Shown here piece by piece: positions 37,467 through 47,730 of a DNA stretch of 64,000 nt. The first letter of the stretch is position 1. Every line of letters begins with the position of its first letter. The position numbers and the translations under genes are program-made. The stretch lies in assembly GCA_001940645.1 (NCBI GenBank), contig MDVS01000148.1, positions 1 through 64,000 of the forward strand, given 5' to 3'. Source of the DNA: Candidatus Heimdallarchaeota archaeon LC_3 (lineage in GTDB: Archaea; Asgardarchaeota; Heimdallarchaeia; Hodarchaeales; LC-3). The notes under the pieces were generated by a model. The model did no database searches and had not been told where the DNA came from. It was given only the letters and a program-made list of their open reading frames with translations.

Positions 37467-38626
37467 ATTTGATTATTTCGATGAAGGAATCTTAAATACT
37501 TCATTATTACAACTTTTACCTACACTTAAGCTACATAATTTGCTTTGTTTTATAAGAGAATTTGAAGAAACTAAACAGCAAATCCGAAATAGATCAGCAT
37601 ATAAGCTAAAAATCATATTTCAAAGGATGAATAACTTTTTCAAGAAACAACAACGGATTTAAATAAAAGTATTGTATTTAGAATAGTTAGGCATCAAGAA
37701 CTTAATAAAATTCAACATCATAATTAGGATTTTTACATAAATTTTTGCATGATTCACAAATAATCCAATTTTTTTCTTCCATATCTTCAACTAACAGCGC
37801 CATATTTATCAACTTCTCTTATTTTTTACTTTTTTATATAATTTGGACAGTTCTGACACTGATAGGAACCATACACTTGACACCCATGTGTGTTGGGTTC
37901 ATAGTATTGGCAGTTAGAATAAGTATCTATAAAAATTGGGAATACGTCGGAATTACTCGACAATGTAAAGATAGTTTTCCATTCTTTATTCATAATTTTT
38001 AACTCACAAGTGATTCTAAAGATCTATTTTTTGTCTTCGTCTGGTTCCTGGTATAATATTCTGGTGGGTTAATGTTTTTATAAGCTTCATCCAGTTTTTT
38101 TTTCTATACCAATCAACATCTAATTCTTCATGATAAGTAACTAATTGATTTAGTTCTCTCCGATACAGGTACATACAATACTAATGACAGTTGTATCTGT
38201 TACCTCAAAATTTGATTCTGCAGAAATCGTTCCTAGACTTAAACTAGCTTCAGTAACTGAGACAGAAGATTGCTTAATTGTGCAAGTAAAATGACCTCAT
38301 TATTCCAAATATCATCTTTTAAATACAAATGACTCTGAGAAGATAAATTATAAAAATAAAGTTCCTTAAGATTAGAAAATTAGTAATTATGAGGGTGAAT
38401 TACAAGAAGATTTTTTCAATAACCTCTCTGATACTGATTTAATTCTTGCTTAATCCTACAATTAATTGGAATTTATCTGAAATCAAGACCCTAGTTACCA
38501 AATTTAAGGCACATACTCACAAAAATATAATAAATTTAGGAGGATCTTGTATTTGGTTTGGACATTGGCCAACTTGTTAAGTTTCTTGTTTTATTCCTAT
38601 GTTCATTATTAATCATTCCGTCGGAA
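37467..38626. other. Gene debris, 1.16 kb
   Basis: No intact gene. On the minus strand there are Cys-rich scraps: an open frame at 37702-37803 with CESCKNLC, and just upstream a stretch reading CQYYEPNTHGCQVYG then CQNC. Another 52-codon minus-strand frame (38017-38174) opens MYLYRRELNQ and ends basic. These look like remnants of zinc-finger-like genes. Confidence 0.4.
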
Positions 38627-39514
38627 CTAATTAAATTCATTATTAAATTTATTTATAATTTTCTTTTTGTTTTTCTTATAATAAATCCAATTAATAAAGA
38701 TAGCTAAAAGTAAAATCGATATAAAAATACTTGTTATTGAAATTAAAATTATTATTTCCCGTAAATAACTTAAAATTAAGGGAAATTTGAAAAATATTGC
38801 AATATTTGAAAAAGAAATTAAAAACAGCTGTAAAATGAAACTAGAAGAATTGATAGATATAATATTTCTTCCCATTAAAAAATTATTACCAGTATTGATC
38901 TCTGTATAGATAATACCTAGTTCTCTATATATTAATGTAGGATTAAAAGAGGAAATAAATACTAACGAATATAGAAGGATTAAAGAAAAAATGAAGAAAT
39001 AATAAAAGATTGGGTATAGATCAGATACATAATATCTCTCGAATGCAAATTTAATAAATAATTTAACTTCTTCTTCTGAAATATACGTAATTCCCGCTCC
39101 GAGAGCAGTCAATATAGTAAATACCTTAAGTAATGAACTGAAATAAATAAGGAGAAACGAGATATAACTATTGTTTTTAATAAAATTATGATTTTCATTT
39201 ACTTCATATTTATTAGATTTATTTTTCTTTTTGATTTCCCTCATTGTTCTATTGATAATTTTTTCTGTGGAATTATAAATTTCTACTATTACTATTCCAA
39301 CTATAATAATTAAAGAAGAAAAAATTAATGAAAAAATAAGACCGAAAATGAAGAAAACAAATCCAGCTAAAAATGTGAATTGACCATCGGGAGCTAATGC
39401 AAGAGTTCCTATTGTAATCATTAAAATCATAAAAATATTTATTGAAATAAATCCTAAAAAATTCTCCTTCGTACAATAGCACTTAATTCCTGATTTAAAT
39501 TCATTGAATTTCAT
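38627..39514 (-). CDS. Multi-pass membrane protein
   Basis: 295 residues with about six hydrophobic segments and a basic cytoplasmic loop near residue 100 (MREIKKKNKSNKYE). It ends with a lysine-rich tail. No transporter or enzyme signature. Start is ATG. Confidence 0.6.
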   Translation of the reverse strand: MKFNEFKSGIKCYCTKENFLGFISINIFMILMITIGTLALAPDGQFTFLAGFVFFIFGLIFSLIFSSLIIIVGIVIVEIYNSTEKIINRTMREIKKKNKSNKYEVNENHNFIKNNSYISFLLIYFSSLLKVFTILTALGAGITYISEEEVKLFIKFAFERYYVSDLYPIFYYFFIFSLILLYSLVFISSFNPTLIYRELGIIYTEINTGNNFLMGRNIISINSSSFILQLFLISFSNIAIFFKFPLILSYLREIIILISITSIFISILLLAIFINWIYYKKNKKKIINKFNNEFN

Positions 39515-39765
39515 GAAATCTTCTTGGTCCTTAATTATGTTGCAGATTCAAATCGATATTTTTCAATTCGGTAAACCAGTTAAATAAGAAATATATTATT
39601 GTTTGTTTAGTTGAGACATCGAATAATACTATTGAGATTACTGAACTCAGAATAAAAACCTTTTTATGTCGGAATTTCAATATAGGAATTTAACAAGTCT
39701 AAAAAAATTCATTCAAGGCTTATGAGTCTACATATTCAGATACATTGGCAATAGTATTCACTAAC

Positions 39766-40326
39766 TTACTTATTACTGAAATTATGATATTTTCTTAATG
39801 ATTTTAGCCAGAGATGACCATTTTGCTGACTTTGTATCTTTTTATTTAAATCAACACTCTTCCGAGGATTGGCTTGTATACATGAACTGCCATGTCTGAA
39901 ATAGACGTTATCACCTAAATAAACTAATTCATTTTGATAACCTCGAGCAATCAGCACTAACAATCCCTCTAAGTTATTATGTGAAATTTTTCTAAAAAAA
40001 ACTTCCGCATTCCTTAATTTTCCTACAGCAGTCCTGATATTTCTCTCTACTATATCAGCTTTGTATTTCAGCCCAATTAATATTCCATCATCGTTAAACC
40101 CTATACAGTAAACGCCAGAATTGTAATTAGCGATGCAAGAAATATCTCTTTTTAAGTTTGATTCTGGAGGAGCATTTCCTTTGAATTCTAATTCAAAATC
40201 CTCGTTTTGATTAACTGAATTTTGTATCCAATCCAATAGAAATTTATCTGAATAAGTATTTTTGAAATGTCGTTCATCAAAATTAATATATGGGACTAAT
40301 TCTTCTGGATTTTTTGAAAAATGCAT
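39766..40326 (-). CDS. Schlafen AlbA_2-domain protein
   Basis: 186 residues that are almost entirely one AlbA_2 domain: FELEFKGNAP (Glu and Lys of the strand), then DISCIANYNSGVYCIGFNDDG, which matches I-x-K-x-I-S-A-F-A-N-T-x-G-G with Asn in place of the first Gly. Next come an RNIRTAVGKL helix and a VYFRHGSSC end. AlbA_2/Schlafen-type domains bind or cleave RNA or DNA and appear in defence contexts. No helicase or winged-helix partner is fused. Confidence 0.78.
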   Translation of the reverse strand: MHFSKNPEELVPYINFDERHFKNTYSDKFLLDWIQNSVNQNEDFELEFKGNAPPESNLKRDISCIANYNSGVYCIGFNDDGILIGLKYKADIVERNIRTAVGKLRNAEVFFRKISHNNLEGLLVLIARGYQNELVYLGDNVYFRHGSSCIQANPRKSVDLNKKIQSQQNGHLWLKSLRKYHNFSNK

Positions 40327-40447
40327 CCCTTTCTGAGTTATATATATATATATACAGTCTGCGAGAACAGAAATTGAAAAAACATTCGAAGAAATAGGTA
40401 TTATGATTTTATGAGATTAAAATTTGAATTTTTTCAGATCATAACGT

Positions 40448-41155
40448 TCACACAAAGGAATGTTTCTCTATTTCAGACCATACTTTCCTTGATTCCTCCT
40501 CACAGATGTACGCTGTTCGATAATATGATACCAATCGATCTCTGTTATCTATTACATCGAAAAATTCCAATAAATCTCCTTCCCTCGTATTATCATCCTT
40601 TTCGCTCATTGGATAGGAAATATTAAATAATCCAAAACAATTTATTTGACCCAAAATCCAATAATCAGCTTTCGGAGGATTCCTTAAATAGTGTGGATTC
40701 TGTTTGAATATTCTTTTAATATTAATTGGAGCATTCAGAAATTCTTTATGAGGATAAACTCGTTCTATTTTATATGCTCCAAAGATATATGATCCCCATG
40801 ACCGGTTTATCCAAGATTTTACTCTTCCTCCTGTATTTCTAAATTCAAAAGAACCGTAAAAACATAGAATATCATCTTTTTCTAGTTGACGTAAGATTTC
40901 TTCATATCCATGACCTCTTATTGCATGTCCATAAGTAAAGGATATAAAATGAGGATCATTATGAACACGAGCTTCCTTATTTTTTAAATAATCGTGATAC
41001 AAAGAGGGAATTACTCTTGAATATTTCGGAAATCTTTCAGGGACTCCAATTTTTTCCTCTATTGGTATATAAATAAACGATCCGTCATTGAATATAGGAC
41101 CTCTTCCATTAATCATTTTACTTGTTGAGGCAACATTTATTAACGCTATTTTCAT
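40448..41155 (-). CDS. Nmad3-like protein, second copy
   Basis: 235 residues. IALINVASTSKMINGRGPIF matches the Nmad3 opening, HNDPHFISFTYGHAIRGHGY its central block (compare VHNDPEFITYTYGGD in the other copy), then KDDILCFYGSFEF and a beta-rich YIFGAYKIERVY. The two copies differ widely, so they are not a recent duplication. PUA/ASCH-like fold; inferred role in recognising modified nucleobases. Start ATG. Confidence 0.76.
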   Translation of the reverse strand: MKIALINVASTSKMINGRGPIFNDGSFIYIPIEEKIGVPERFPKYSRVIPSLYHDYLKNKEARVHNDPHFISFTYGHAIRGHGYEEILRQLEKDDILCFYGSFEFRNTGGRVKSWINRSWGSYIFGAYKIERVYPHKEFLNAPINIKRIFKQNPHYLRNPPKADYWILGQINCFGLFNISYPMSEKDDNTREGDLLEFFDVIDNRDRLVSYYRTAYICEEESRKVWSEIEKHSFV

Positions 41156-41541
41156 TTTTTACTTAGCTTTTTTGATTTGTTTTTACTTGATAAGTAAATA
41201 ACTTACAATAGGAAGTTTAAAAATGTTTCTCCGATACGTATTAGTCTGGATACGTATTCTGATTAATATTTTATAAATAAAAAGAATGACTCTTTAAGGA
41301 ACCTACAATTGAATAAATCTTATTTACCTCATCAACTTCAAGGATTAGAAGACTTCTTAACGCAAAATCACTTGTTCTATATGAATAATATGTACTTGGT
41401 AATTCTGGGAAAAACCGCTTAATGTGTTGATCCGTCTCAGCAATCCATCAAATTAGTTTTGGATATTTTATTAATGGTAAAACAGTTTCTATTAAAATTG
41501 AAAGTAATGACAAAATAGAGAATTTTTATAAATATGCTATA

Positions 41542-41862
41542 TTGGATGATATGATTTCTAAAGAATTTCAAAACAATAGTGAAAATGCTGAAACCAAAAT
41601 ATTAGGATTAAATATTACTTCTCCTAAGATGAAGAAGTATGAATCACAATTCAAAGATTGGATAAGAACCTTAGAGCAGAGATTATCTTTAGGACTAAAA
41701 CCAAGTATCTTGAGGGAAGAACTTTCTGATCTTTTAGAAGAAACTGCAAATATTTATCTTCCTAAAGATAAATTTGAGCTTATTACAGATGAAATAATTG
41801 ACAAAGATGATCAATTATATGATTATTTTGAGAAATTGGTCTATCCATTATTACAAACTTAA
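41542..41862 (+). CDS. Small unknown protein, 5' end unclear
   Basis: 106 residues from the TTG at 41542. The frame stays open and coding-like back to 41434 (GYFINGKTVSIKIESN) without an ATG, and a preceding frame (41309-41422, opening NKSYLPHQLQG) is also coding-like. The gene may therefore be frameshifted or use a rare start. The body is helical (KYESQFKDWIRTLEQRL). The next gene follows after 25 bases. Confidence 0.45.
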   Translation: MDDMISKEFQNNSENAETKILGLNITSPKMKKYESQFKDWIRTLEQRLSLGLKPSILREELSDLLEETANIYLPKDKFELITDEIIDKDDQLYDYFEKLVYPLLQT

Positions 41863-41887
41863 AAAAAAATAGTCTGAGTGGAATAAA

Positions 41888-42253
41888 ATGAATTTGGAAT
41901 TAGGAAAAAATGTGAATTATAATAATAGAATACAAAAGGAAGAAATTAATTATAAAGAATTTGTAAGCTGGAATACAATATCTTATTTTAAATCAATGGG
42001 AGGAATAATGATAAGACCAATCTTATCAAAACAAAAATTACTAATCTCATTAATAAAAAAAACTGGAGAGAAAAAATATCAATCTTTCAAGGATGGGATC
42101 GTAATAAAATTTAATGCTCAGCAAATAGATGAATTATTTTTCTATTTAGACCAAGATCAGCCTTATTCCACCTGGAGAAGGAAGCAAGATGGGGCTTATA
42201 GTGTCTGGATTTCGTATATCAAACTGGACATAATTTTTGGTAAAAATAACTAA
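41888..42253 (+). CDS. Small unknown protein
   Basis: 121 residues from ATG with GTGG upstream. Mixed alpha/beta, no motif recognised. It is probably co-transcribed with the preceding gene. Confidence 0.5.
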   Translation: MNLELGKNVNYNNRIQKEEINYKEFVSWNTISYFKSMGGIMIRPILSKQKLLISLIKKTGEKKYQSFKDGIVIKFNAQQIDELFFYLDQDQPYSTWRRKQDGAYSVWISYIKLDIIFGKNN

Positions 42254-42316
42254 GATAAGAAATTTACCAATAATAGTAATTTACGAATAATAGTTTTAGG
42301 AGAAATTACTTAGAAT

Positions 42317-43570
42317 TCATACCTCGAATGTTGACATTGGAAAGAAATTATCTAGTATTTTATTGCATTTTTTGCAAATTATATTCCAAGCGCCTGTTAC
42401 AGACCTGAATTCTTTTCTTGGTAATAATAGGAGTTGGATGCTTCTACAATATCTGCATTCATATTTTTTTCCTGATTGTAAATAATTATAGTATTCTGAA
42501 ACAATTTGCTCATGCTTTTTTAAATCAATTGGATCTCCTTTTCAATCAATTGAAGAAGTAATTATCTCAGGATATATATTTGGACCTTGATACAGACCAT
42601 TGTTAAGAATTAACATCATGGCCCGACAATGATGGCATTTCAAAGAATAAATATTTTCTATTGAATTGACTTTATTCATAGTCATCTTTCCATTTTTACA
42701 AAATGGGCATCGTTGTGGCTTTTTGGATTTGTCCCTAAATATTGCAAAATGGATAAGATTCTTTTTGATGTAAGTAAATGTATCGAGAATCTCCTGTCTA
42801 TCTTTCATAACATGTTTCGGACAATTATCAATAATATCTTCTACGATGATTCGTGCTTGTTCATACTTCATCTCATTATTATTAACAAAACCCAAAGTGA
42901 TTTTTGCTTCCCAATTGTCAGGATCTATAGACAACGCTTTCTCAACAAAACCTCGAGCTTTAACGAAGTCACCTTCAGCTAAATAAATCCCTCCTAATTC
43001 AGCCATAGGTAAAGGATAATTGTTATTTAATTCTAATGCTTTAGTAAATGCTGATATTGCCTGATCAAGAAATTTATTTTTATCTCTTTGATCTTTTTCA
43101 TAGGCTTTTTTGCGATATACTATTCCCAAATTGTGCCAGGGTTGAGGTTGATTTTTTTCCAGACTTATTGTTTTCTTAAAACATTGTTCAGCAGTCTCGT
43201 ATTCGCCTTTTCTTTCCGCAATTATCCCTTTTAAGTTCCAACTCTGCCAAACTTTTTGTGTCTCTTCAATCTCAAACAGTTTCGTAAGGAAATGCTCAGC
43301 TTCAGAATAATTTCTAATGTCTATGAGAATCTTGCTCAAATAATATAATGTTCCAATTGGGAAGAAAACATATTTTTCAGCAATTTTAAAATATTTTACT
43401 GCATTATGTTGATCACCCGTATTAAAATGGCATTCTCCAAGACGATAATAAGCAAGTGCGAACTCTTTTTCCTTCTGAATGATTTCTAAATAAGTAGTAA
43501 TTGCTTTGGGAAATTCTTTTCTTGCAAAATGCTTATCTGCTAGATCTAGTAAATGTTGAATGGATCTCAC
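42317..43570 (-). pseudogene. TPR protein with two zinc ribbons, split by an in-frame TGA
   Basis: Residues 1-250 are seven or so tetratricopeptide repeats (e.g. WHNLGIVYRKKAY, WNLKGIIAERKGEYETAEQ). A zinc ribbon follows: CPFCKNGKM then CHHC. Translation stops at TGA 42542-42544. The same frame continues 74 codons with a second ribbon of the same kind, CRYCRSIQLLL then CKKCNKIL, ending at TGA 42317. The first ribbon alone is intact and a truncated 342-residue protein may work; the second is lost unless the stop is read through. TPRs bind proteins; the ribbons bind zinc and perhaps nucleic acid. A shorter paralogous fragment lies at 22996-23283. Confidence 0.75.
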
Positions 43571-43666
43571 CTTATTTCCTCATATGATTATCGTATTTAG
43601 TTTCGGTTGTAATCTTTCATAATAACTTTTTCTATGATTTTCCTTAACAAATGGTTGTGTCTAATA

Positions 43667-43882
43667 TTAAAACTGTGAATGGCACCCGCAGTATTTCTTC
43701 CAAGAATAACGCGATTCCTTGTCGATTAGTCTAATGATACTAACAGCAAAATTTTTTGGAGTCTTAATCCTCAAAAGATTCCCATCAAAAATCCCTTCAA
43801 AAATAAAAGCTAAAATAGTTAGGATAAAAAAACCAATAACAAAAATAGACATCATATAATCCTGAGCAAAAGAATTCATCAT
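43667..43882 (-). CDS. Small membrane protein
   Basis: 71 residues: one long hydrophobic helix (residues 10-35) and a basic cytoplasmic tail ending CGCHSQF. No family known. Start ATG. It lies just downstream of the AbrB-like gene on the same strand. Confidence 0.45.
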   Translation of the reverse strand: MMNSFAQDYMMSIFVIGFFILTILAFIFEGIFDGNLLRIKTPKNFAVSIIRLIDKESRYSWKKYCGCHSQF

Positions 43883-43904
43883 AATATCACAATATTTTTC
43901 TTTA

Positions 43905-44360
43905 TTAACTCATAATTATGAAATTTTCTGGATTTTTGCCGTCTTTGATCTCTTCATAAATTGCTTTGGTTATATAATTAACATACCATTTATTTTTAGT
44001 CTTATTAAAATAAATAAGTAGATAATTCTTCTCAAAATGATCAAAGGATAAGATCACAGTGAATTGATTATTGCGAAAATGAGTCTTATGTTCGAATCTT
44101 GGGGATTGTTTGATCTCATCTTTGTCAAAAAAGATCGCTTCAAGCTTACCTTTCTTGTTACTGAGACCTTTGACATAAGATTCAAACAATTTAGGATTTT
44201 TGGGAGTAATGGTAATCTTATTAGACTTTACTTCAATATTAATTTCTGTTCCTAATGGGAATCCTACATATTCAGCTAATTTAGGTAAGTAAATGCTTGG
44301 GGAGTTGCCATGATTGGTAATAATCTTATGAAAAACATAATTATTTTCTTGAGTGGCCAT
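43905..44360 (-). CDS. AbrB/SpoVT-like DNA-binding protein
   Basis: The first ~50 residues form a swapped-hairpin domain: FHKIITNHGNSPSIYLPKLAEY then GTEINIEVKSNKITITPK, the AbrB/MazE pattern with I-x-L-P after the first strand. The rest (about 95 residues) is a basic beta-rich extension of unknown type. AbrB-like proteins are transcription regulators or antitoxins; no toxin gene is recognised adjacent. Confidence 0.7.
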   Translation of the reverse strand: MATQENNYVFHKIITNHGNSPSIYLPKLAEYVGFPLGTEINIEVKSNKITITPKNPKLFESYVKGLSNKKGKLEAIFFDKDEIKQSPRFEHKTHFRNNQFTVILSFDHFEKNYLLIYFNKTKNKWYVNYITKAIYEEIKDGKNPENFIIMS

Positions 44361-44480
44361 TTATCATCAGAAATAATACTAATTTTCTTTTAAATAATAA
44401 AGGAAGAAATAAGATATTTTTAAAAGAGGTAAAATATGCATGTTTCTAAGAGAGAGAGAAGAATCATCAATTATAGTAGT

Positions 44481-44767
44481 GTATCACTGAATGCTATATC
44501 ACTAAATCGCGTCGATACCCTACAATGAGTTGAAATTAAATAATGATAATTGCTGCTCTTTTGATGAAATAAAGCATGATTAGAATTATCACCAATTATT
44601 TTTACTTGTCGAGTGGTTCTATTTGGAATGAAAAAAAGTTGAAAAAGTTATCTACGCTGTCAAGATGGTAAAATGGTGATTTTTTGATGAGAAATGGTGT
44701 ATCTCCAAATTGCGTATCACTAAATATTATATCACCAGATCGTGTATCATTGAATGATGTCGATACA
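44481..44767. repeat. Two clusters of 15 bp repeats
   Basis: 44481-44519 has two 15-base units and 44699-44767 has four, of type gTATCAcTaAATnnn, each cluster finishing with GTCGATAC. Unit starts are 44481, 44496 and 44699, 44714, 44729, 44744. Read on the plus strand a unit is five codons (V/I-S-L-N-x), so they may descend from a pentapeptide-like coding repeat or be a protein-binding array. They are in non-coding sequence. Confidence 0.75.
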
Positions 44768-45136
44768 TTATCTTTTCAGAGTAATCCTTGGACGATAACA
44801 AGACTATAAAAAAAGTAAATCGCAATCTAGCATATTCACAATTAAAACATGGCGAAATAGCTAAAAACCTGTATTAGATGGTATCGAAAGATACAAAGAC
44901 AGTCACTGAAAAAGAGATAAAGGAATATATTGAGACGGCTTTAAAGGTAGTAAAAAAGATTCTCCAATAATCATTAATGTTTTTTACTGTTTCAACTGTC
45001 TCTCCAATGTATTTTTGATTTATACCTATTTCATTTCGGACATCATGTCCAACCCATAATAGGAAAATCACCATTTGATCTGCCGAGTAGCTCATAAGAA
45101 TATGGACGAAAATAAGCTACTTCATGTAAATAGGAA
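44768..45136. other. Intergenic, no confident gene
   Basis: A 73-codon minus-strand frame (44874-45095) and a 30-codon plus-strand frame overlap each other and neither has a recognisable family or clear ribosome site. I treat the region as non-coding. Confidence 0.4.
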
Positions 45137-45550
45137 TTATAAATATTTATTTCTAGTATTGGAAGAAAAATTGGAGAGAGAAATGTAATTAAGCCGGATA
45201 ATACCATTGTGATACCTAAATAACAACCATTTAGACTTTTTAATAATAATTCTCCATGAACATTTCATATAAAGTATAAAAAAACTTATAAAAATTGCTA
45301 ATAGATAAAAAGCAACAAAAAATGCGTTAATTCCCAAGTCTGACAAATTCAAAGGAAATAATGTTGTTAACAATAAAAAAAGGATCGAAAAAAATAGAAT
45401 AAATATAATATTGCTTGTAAATAAAAATCCTTTAATAATTATATTAAGAAATCTGTTTTCATTTCTATATTGAAAATTTTCAATTCTTAAGGATCTTAAA
45501 TCAAGTTTTTTATTGTTATTGTCCATAATATGACCTTCTTTTTTTTTCAA
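45137..45550 (-). CDS. Two-helix membrane protein downstream of the Ubl operon
   Basis: 137 residues with two long hydrophobic helices (residues ~40-65 and ~75-100) between basic cytoplasmic parts. No family recognised. Start ATG (an internal ATG at residue 9 is possible). It is on the same strand as the Ubl operon and 186 bases beyond it, so it could be a fifth component, perhaps a membrane target, but is more likely separate. Confidence 0.55.
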   Translation of the reverse strand: MKKKEGHIMDNNNKKLDLRSLRIENFQYRNENRFLNIIIKGFLFTSNIIFILFFSILFLLLTTLFPLNLSDLGINAFFVAFYLLAIFISFFILYMKCSWRIIIKKSKWLLFRYHNGIIRLNYISLSNFSSNTRNKYL

Positions 45551-45736
45551 GGATTATTAAATGATATTAATTGTTCAAAATGATCCATTTTGTCCATAAG
45601 CTTTATTAATCCTAAGTTTTATATAACATCATGAATTTTTGTGGAATATCATTATTTTAGCTAGCGGAAGAATTTTTTGTCCACTCAATTGTTGTATTAT
45701 TATCCCTTTGAGTATTTCTAACCTTTAAACTCATTT

Positions 45737-47314
45737 TTATTTTGTCTCTTTTTTACTCCATTTTTTGCAATATACATTTTTGTATATCTTTTCATTACAA
45801 AAACATTTTTCATTCTTTTTAACACGAAATAATGAAAATTTTGTGGGATAGTGAAAGCCGGAATATTCCCCTACTGTATATTCTAGTTCATTATCATTTA
45901 TACCAAGTTTATCCAAAATGAAATAAATCATTAGGACACTCGCTGATAGTGTTGGAATATGAGGAGCTGGTGTTGGATCATGCCCTTCCCCTAGTTTTCC
46001 TTGCAATAGACCACAATGTCCATGGAAAATATCTTTAAATGAATTGCCTATAAGTTGTCTTATTTTCTGATAATGATCTTTACTTAGCGTATAATGATTT
46101 AGTGTATAATCTAAATCTTCTTGTTGGAAAATAGCATTTTTCTTTATTTTTTCTTCCAATTCTTCCTCCGTTAATCCAAGAATTTTAGCATTAAACTCCA
46201 TTTGATTTCCGGGGTTTTCTTCTTTTGGAAAATATACACATGCTAAACATTGATACACGGTATTCAATTTATGTTTTCCAAATCCATATCGTAATTCTCC
46301 TGGTGCTGTCCCTGTCCATGAATTCCAAATAATTTTTGGTAATGCGGCCTGAATTTCATTCCTACTCCTTTTATTATCGATTGAAACAAAAATTTCATCT
46401 TGATAGAATAATTCCGGTGATAATGTCAATGCAACACCCCATTGTTGCAGATTATATCGACGATAAAGAAATTGTTGATTTTCAAAATAATTATTTAATA
46501 AAATCACTTTTGGGAAATTAATTACTTTGGGACATGTCAGTAAGTATCGTTGTAAATTTGATTTTTCAATTTTATCATGGTCGATGAATCGTATTTGTCC
46601 ATGTAAATCGAAAAACTGTAATAAATAAGCAATACTTTGTCCAACTCCACCACATCCAACCATTGTAAGATCAATATCAAGTTTTGAAGGTATTTCAGGT
46701 TTATTTTCTGGAAAAATGTTAGAATTTGTAAAACTAAAAATAAATTCGTCTCTTATATCAATACCAAAAATTAAATCCTTCATAACATCTTTGTACAATT
46801 CCCCAAAACCGAATGCTCCAGTGAATGAGGCTAGAAGAGGATTGTATACTATTTCTTTCCAATTACATGGCTTTCTCTTGGAATAATAAATGCTCCAGCC
46901 ACTTGACGTTAAAAAATAAGAATTGTTTCTGCTAATTAATTTTGTACCAATAATAATGGAATGTGTGGGATCACTTTCAAAATGGCTCATTTCTAGTTTT
47001 CTAATTAAGTAATCTCCCAAATGACGATGTTTTAAGACATTTTTATTACCAATAAAGTTTACATTTTGAAAAAATCTAATAGATAAATTCGTTATAATAA
47101 AAGCAATAACCTCGTTATTACGCTTCAGGTCTGTTTCTAGTTCATCTTGTAGAATAATCTCTAAATTAACAGTCTTCAACTTATGAAGTAATTCTTCTTT
47201 TTCCTCATGTCTTGTAATAGTTTTAAAAGTATCAAAATTTTTTAAAAATTCACTAGAATTCCTTATATTATCTGAAATAGTTGAACCACCTCTTGAGATT
47301 CGATAAATCTCCAT
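45737..47314 (-). CDS. E1-like ThiF-family activating enzyme of a Ubl operon
   Basis: 525 residues. The adenylation domain has GCGGVG (220-225), Asp in FIDHDKIEKSNLQR (D246, with N-L-Q-R at 253-256), SIDNKRSR (~311-318) and a TGTAPGE turn. CLAC (356-359) and CFC (504-506) are likely zinc ligands, and C434 in HGHCGLLQG is the best candidate for the catalytic Cys. The first ~210 residues are a further domain, probably the inactive or accessory N-terminal domain of E1s in these operons. Inferred reaction: adenylate the Ubl C-terminal Gly, form a thioester and pass it to the E2. The ATG start overlaps the JAB gene by 52 bases; a later non-AUG start is possible. Confidence 0.85.
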   Translation of the reverse strand: MEIYRISRGGSTISDNIRNSSEFLKNFDTFKTITRHEEKEELLHKLKTVNLEIILQDELETDLKRNNEVIAFIITNLSIRFFQNVNFIGNKNVLKHRHLGDYLIRKLEMSHFESDPTHSIIIGTKLISRNNSYFLTSSGWSIYYSKRKPCNWKEIVYNPLLASFTGAFGFGELYKDVMKDLIFGIDIRDEFIFSFTNSNIFPENKPEIPSKLDIDLTMVGCGGVGQSIAYLLQFFDLHGQIRFIDHDKIEKSNLQRYLLTCPKVINFPKVILLNNYFENQQFLYRRYNLQQWGVALTLSPELFYQDEIFVSIDNKRSRNEIQAALPKIIWNSWTGTAPGELRYGFGKHKLNTVYQCLACVYFPKEENPGNQMEFNAKILGLTEEELEEKIKKNAIFQQEDLDYTLNHYTLSKDHYQKIRQLIGNSFKDIFHGHCGLLQGKLGEGHDPTPAPHIPTLSASVLMIYFILDKLGINDNELEYTVGEYSGFHYPTKFSLFRVKKNEKCFCNEKIYKNVYCKKWSKKETK

Positions 47315-47730
47315 TGATCTCCAGATTTTCTATAAACTTTCCATTTTTCAATATCATCGTGATGAATATATCCGAAATATGGAATAACGATGCTAAATTG
47401 GCCATCAATTAATAACATAGAGCCTTTATCATCCACATGACTATGAAAAGCATTTTTTGGATGTGTATGAAGTTGTGCTATTAATTCCAATTTATAATTA
47501 AATAAATCTCTACTGATTCGATGAGTTTCATAAGAAGGAATTAAAAATGAAACAGAAGTGTTTAATTGCTCAGGAATCCATAGATCTGTAATTTGAAACT
47601 CATTTTCTTTTCTTCTCCCGATCCATATTACGGAGGATTCTTGGCAGGATTTACCAAATTTTTGAAAAAATTGAAACGTTTGTTTTAAAATTACTTTCGG
47701 AAGAATAATTTTTTCAATTTTTAGATAGAT
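47263..47730 (-). CDS. JAB/JAMM metallopeptidase (deubiquitinase-like) with non-AUG start
   Basis: The open frame runs from just after a stop at 47749-47751. Counting from ATC at 47728-47730, E31 lies in QESSVIWIG, H88 and H90 in LHTHP, and S97 and D100 in HSHVDD: the Ex(n)HxHPx5SxxD JAMM zinc site. All of E31 lies upstream of the first TTG (47488-47490), so an ORF starting there would lack catalytic Glu. A strong AGGAGGAG site at ~47738-47746 inside the E2 gene precedes ATC (47728) and ATT (47716-47718); ATT would overlap the E2 stop as ATTGA. Expected job: trim the three residues after GG of the Ubl and remove it from targets. Confidence 0.85.
   Translation of the reverse strand: MYLKIEKIILPKVILKQTFQFFQKFGKSCQESSVIWIGRRKENEFQITDLWIPEQLNTSVSFLIPSYETHRISRDLFNYKLELIAQLHTHPKNAFHSHVDDKGSMLLIDGQFSIVIPYFGYIHHDDIEKWKVYRKSGDQWRFIESQEVVQLFQII

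Noticed and set aside
37745..38002. 85-codon plus-strand ORF
   Set aside because: Shadow of minus-strand Cys-rich scraps; hydrophobic by chance, no ribosome site.
39273..39482. 69-codon frame rich in Tyr/Phe/Asn
   Set aside because: Antisense-frame shadow inside the membrane-protein gene at 38627-39514.
40343..40353. Short TA run
   Set aside because: Simple-sequence tract upstream of a gene; probably part of an AT-rich promoter, not a microsatellite of interest.
44874..45095. 73-codon minus-strand ORF
   Set aside because: Overlaps a competing plus-strand frame; neither shows coding character.
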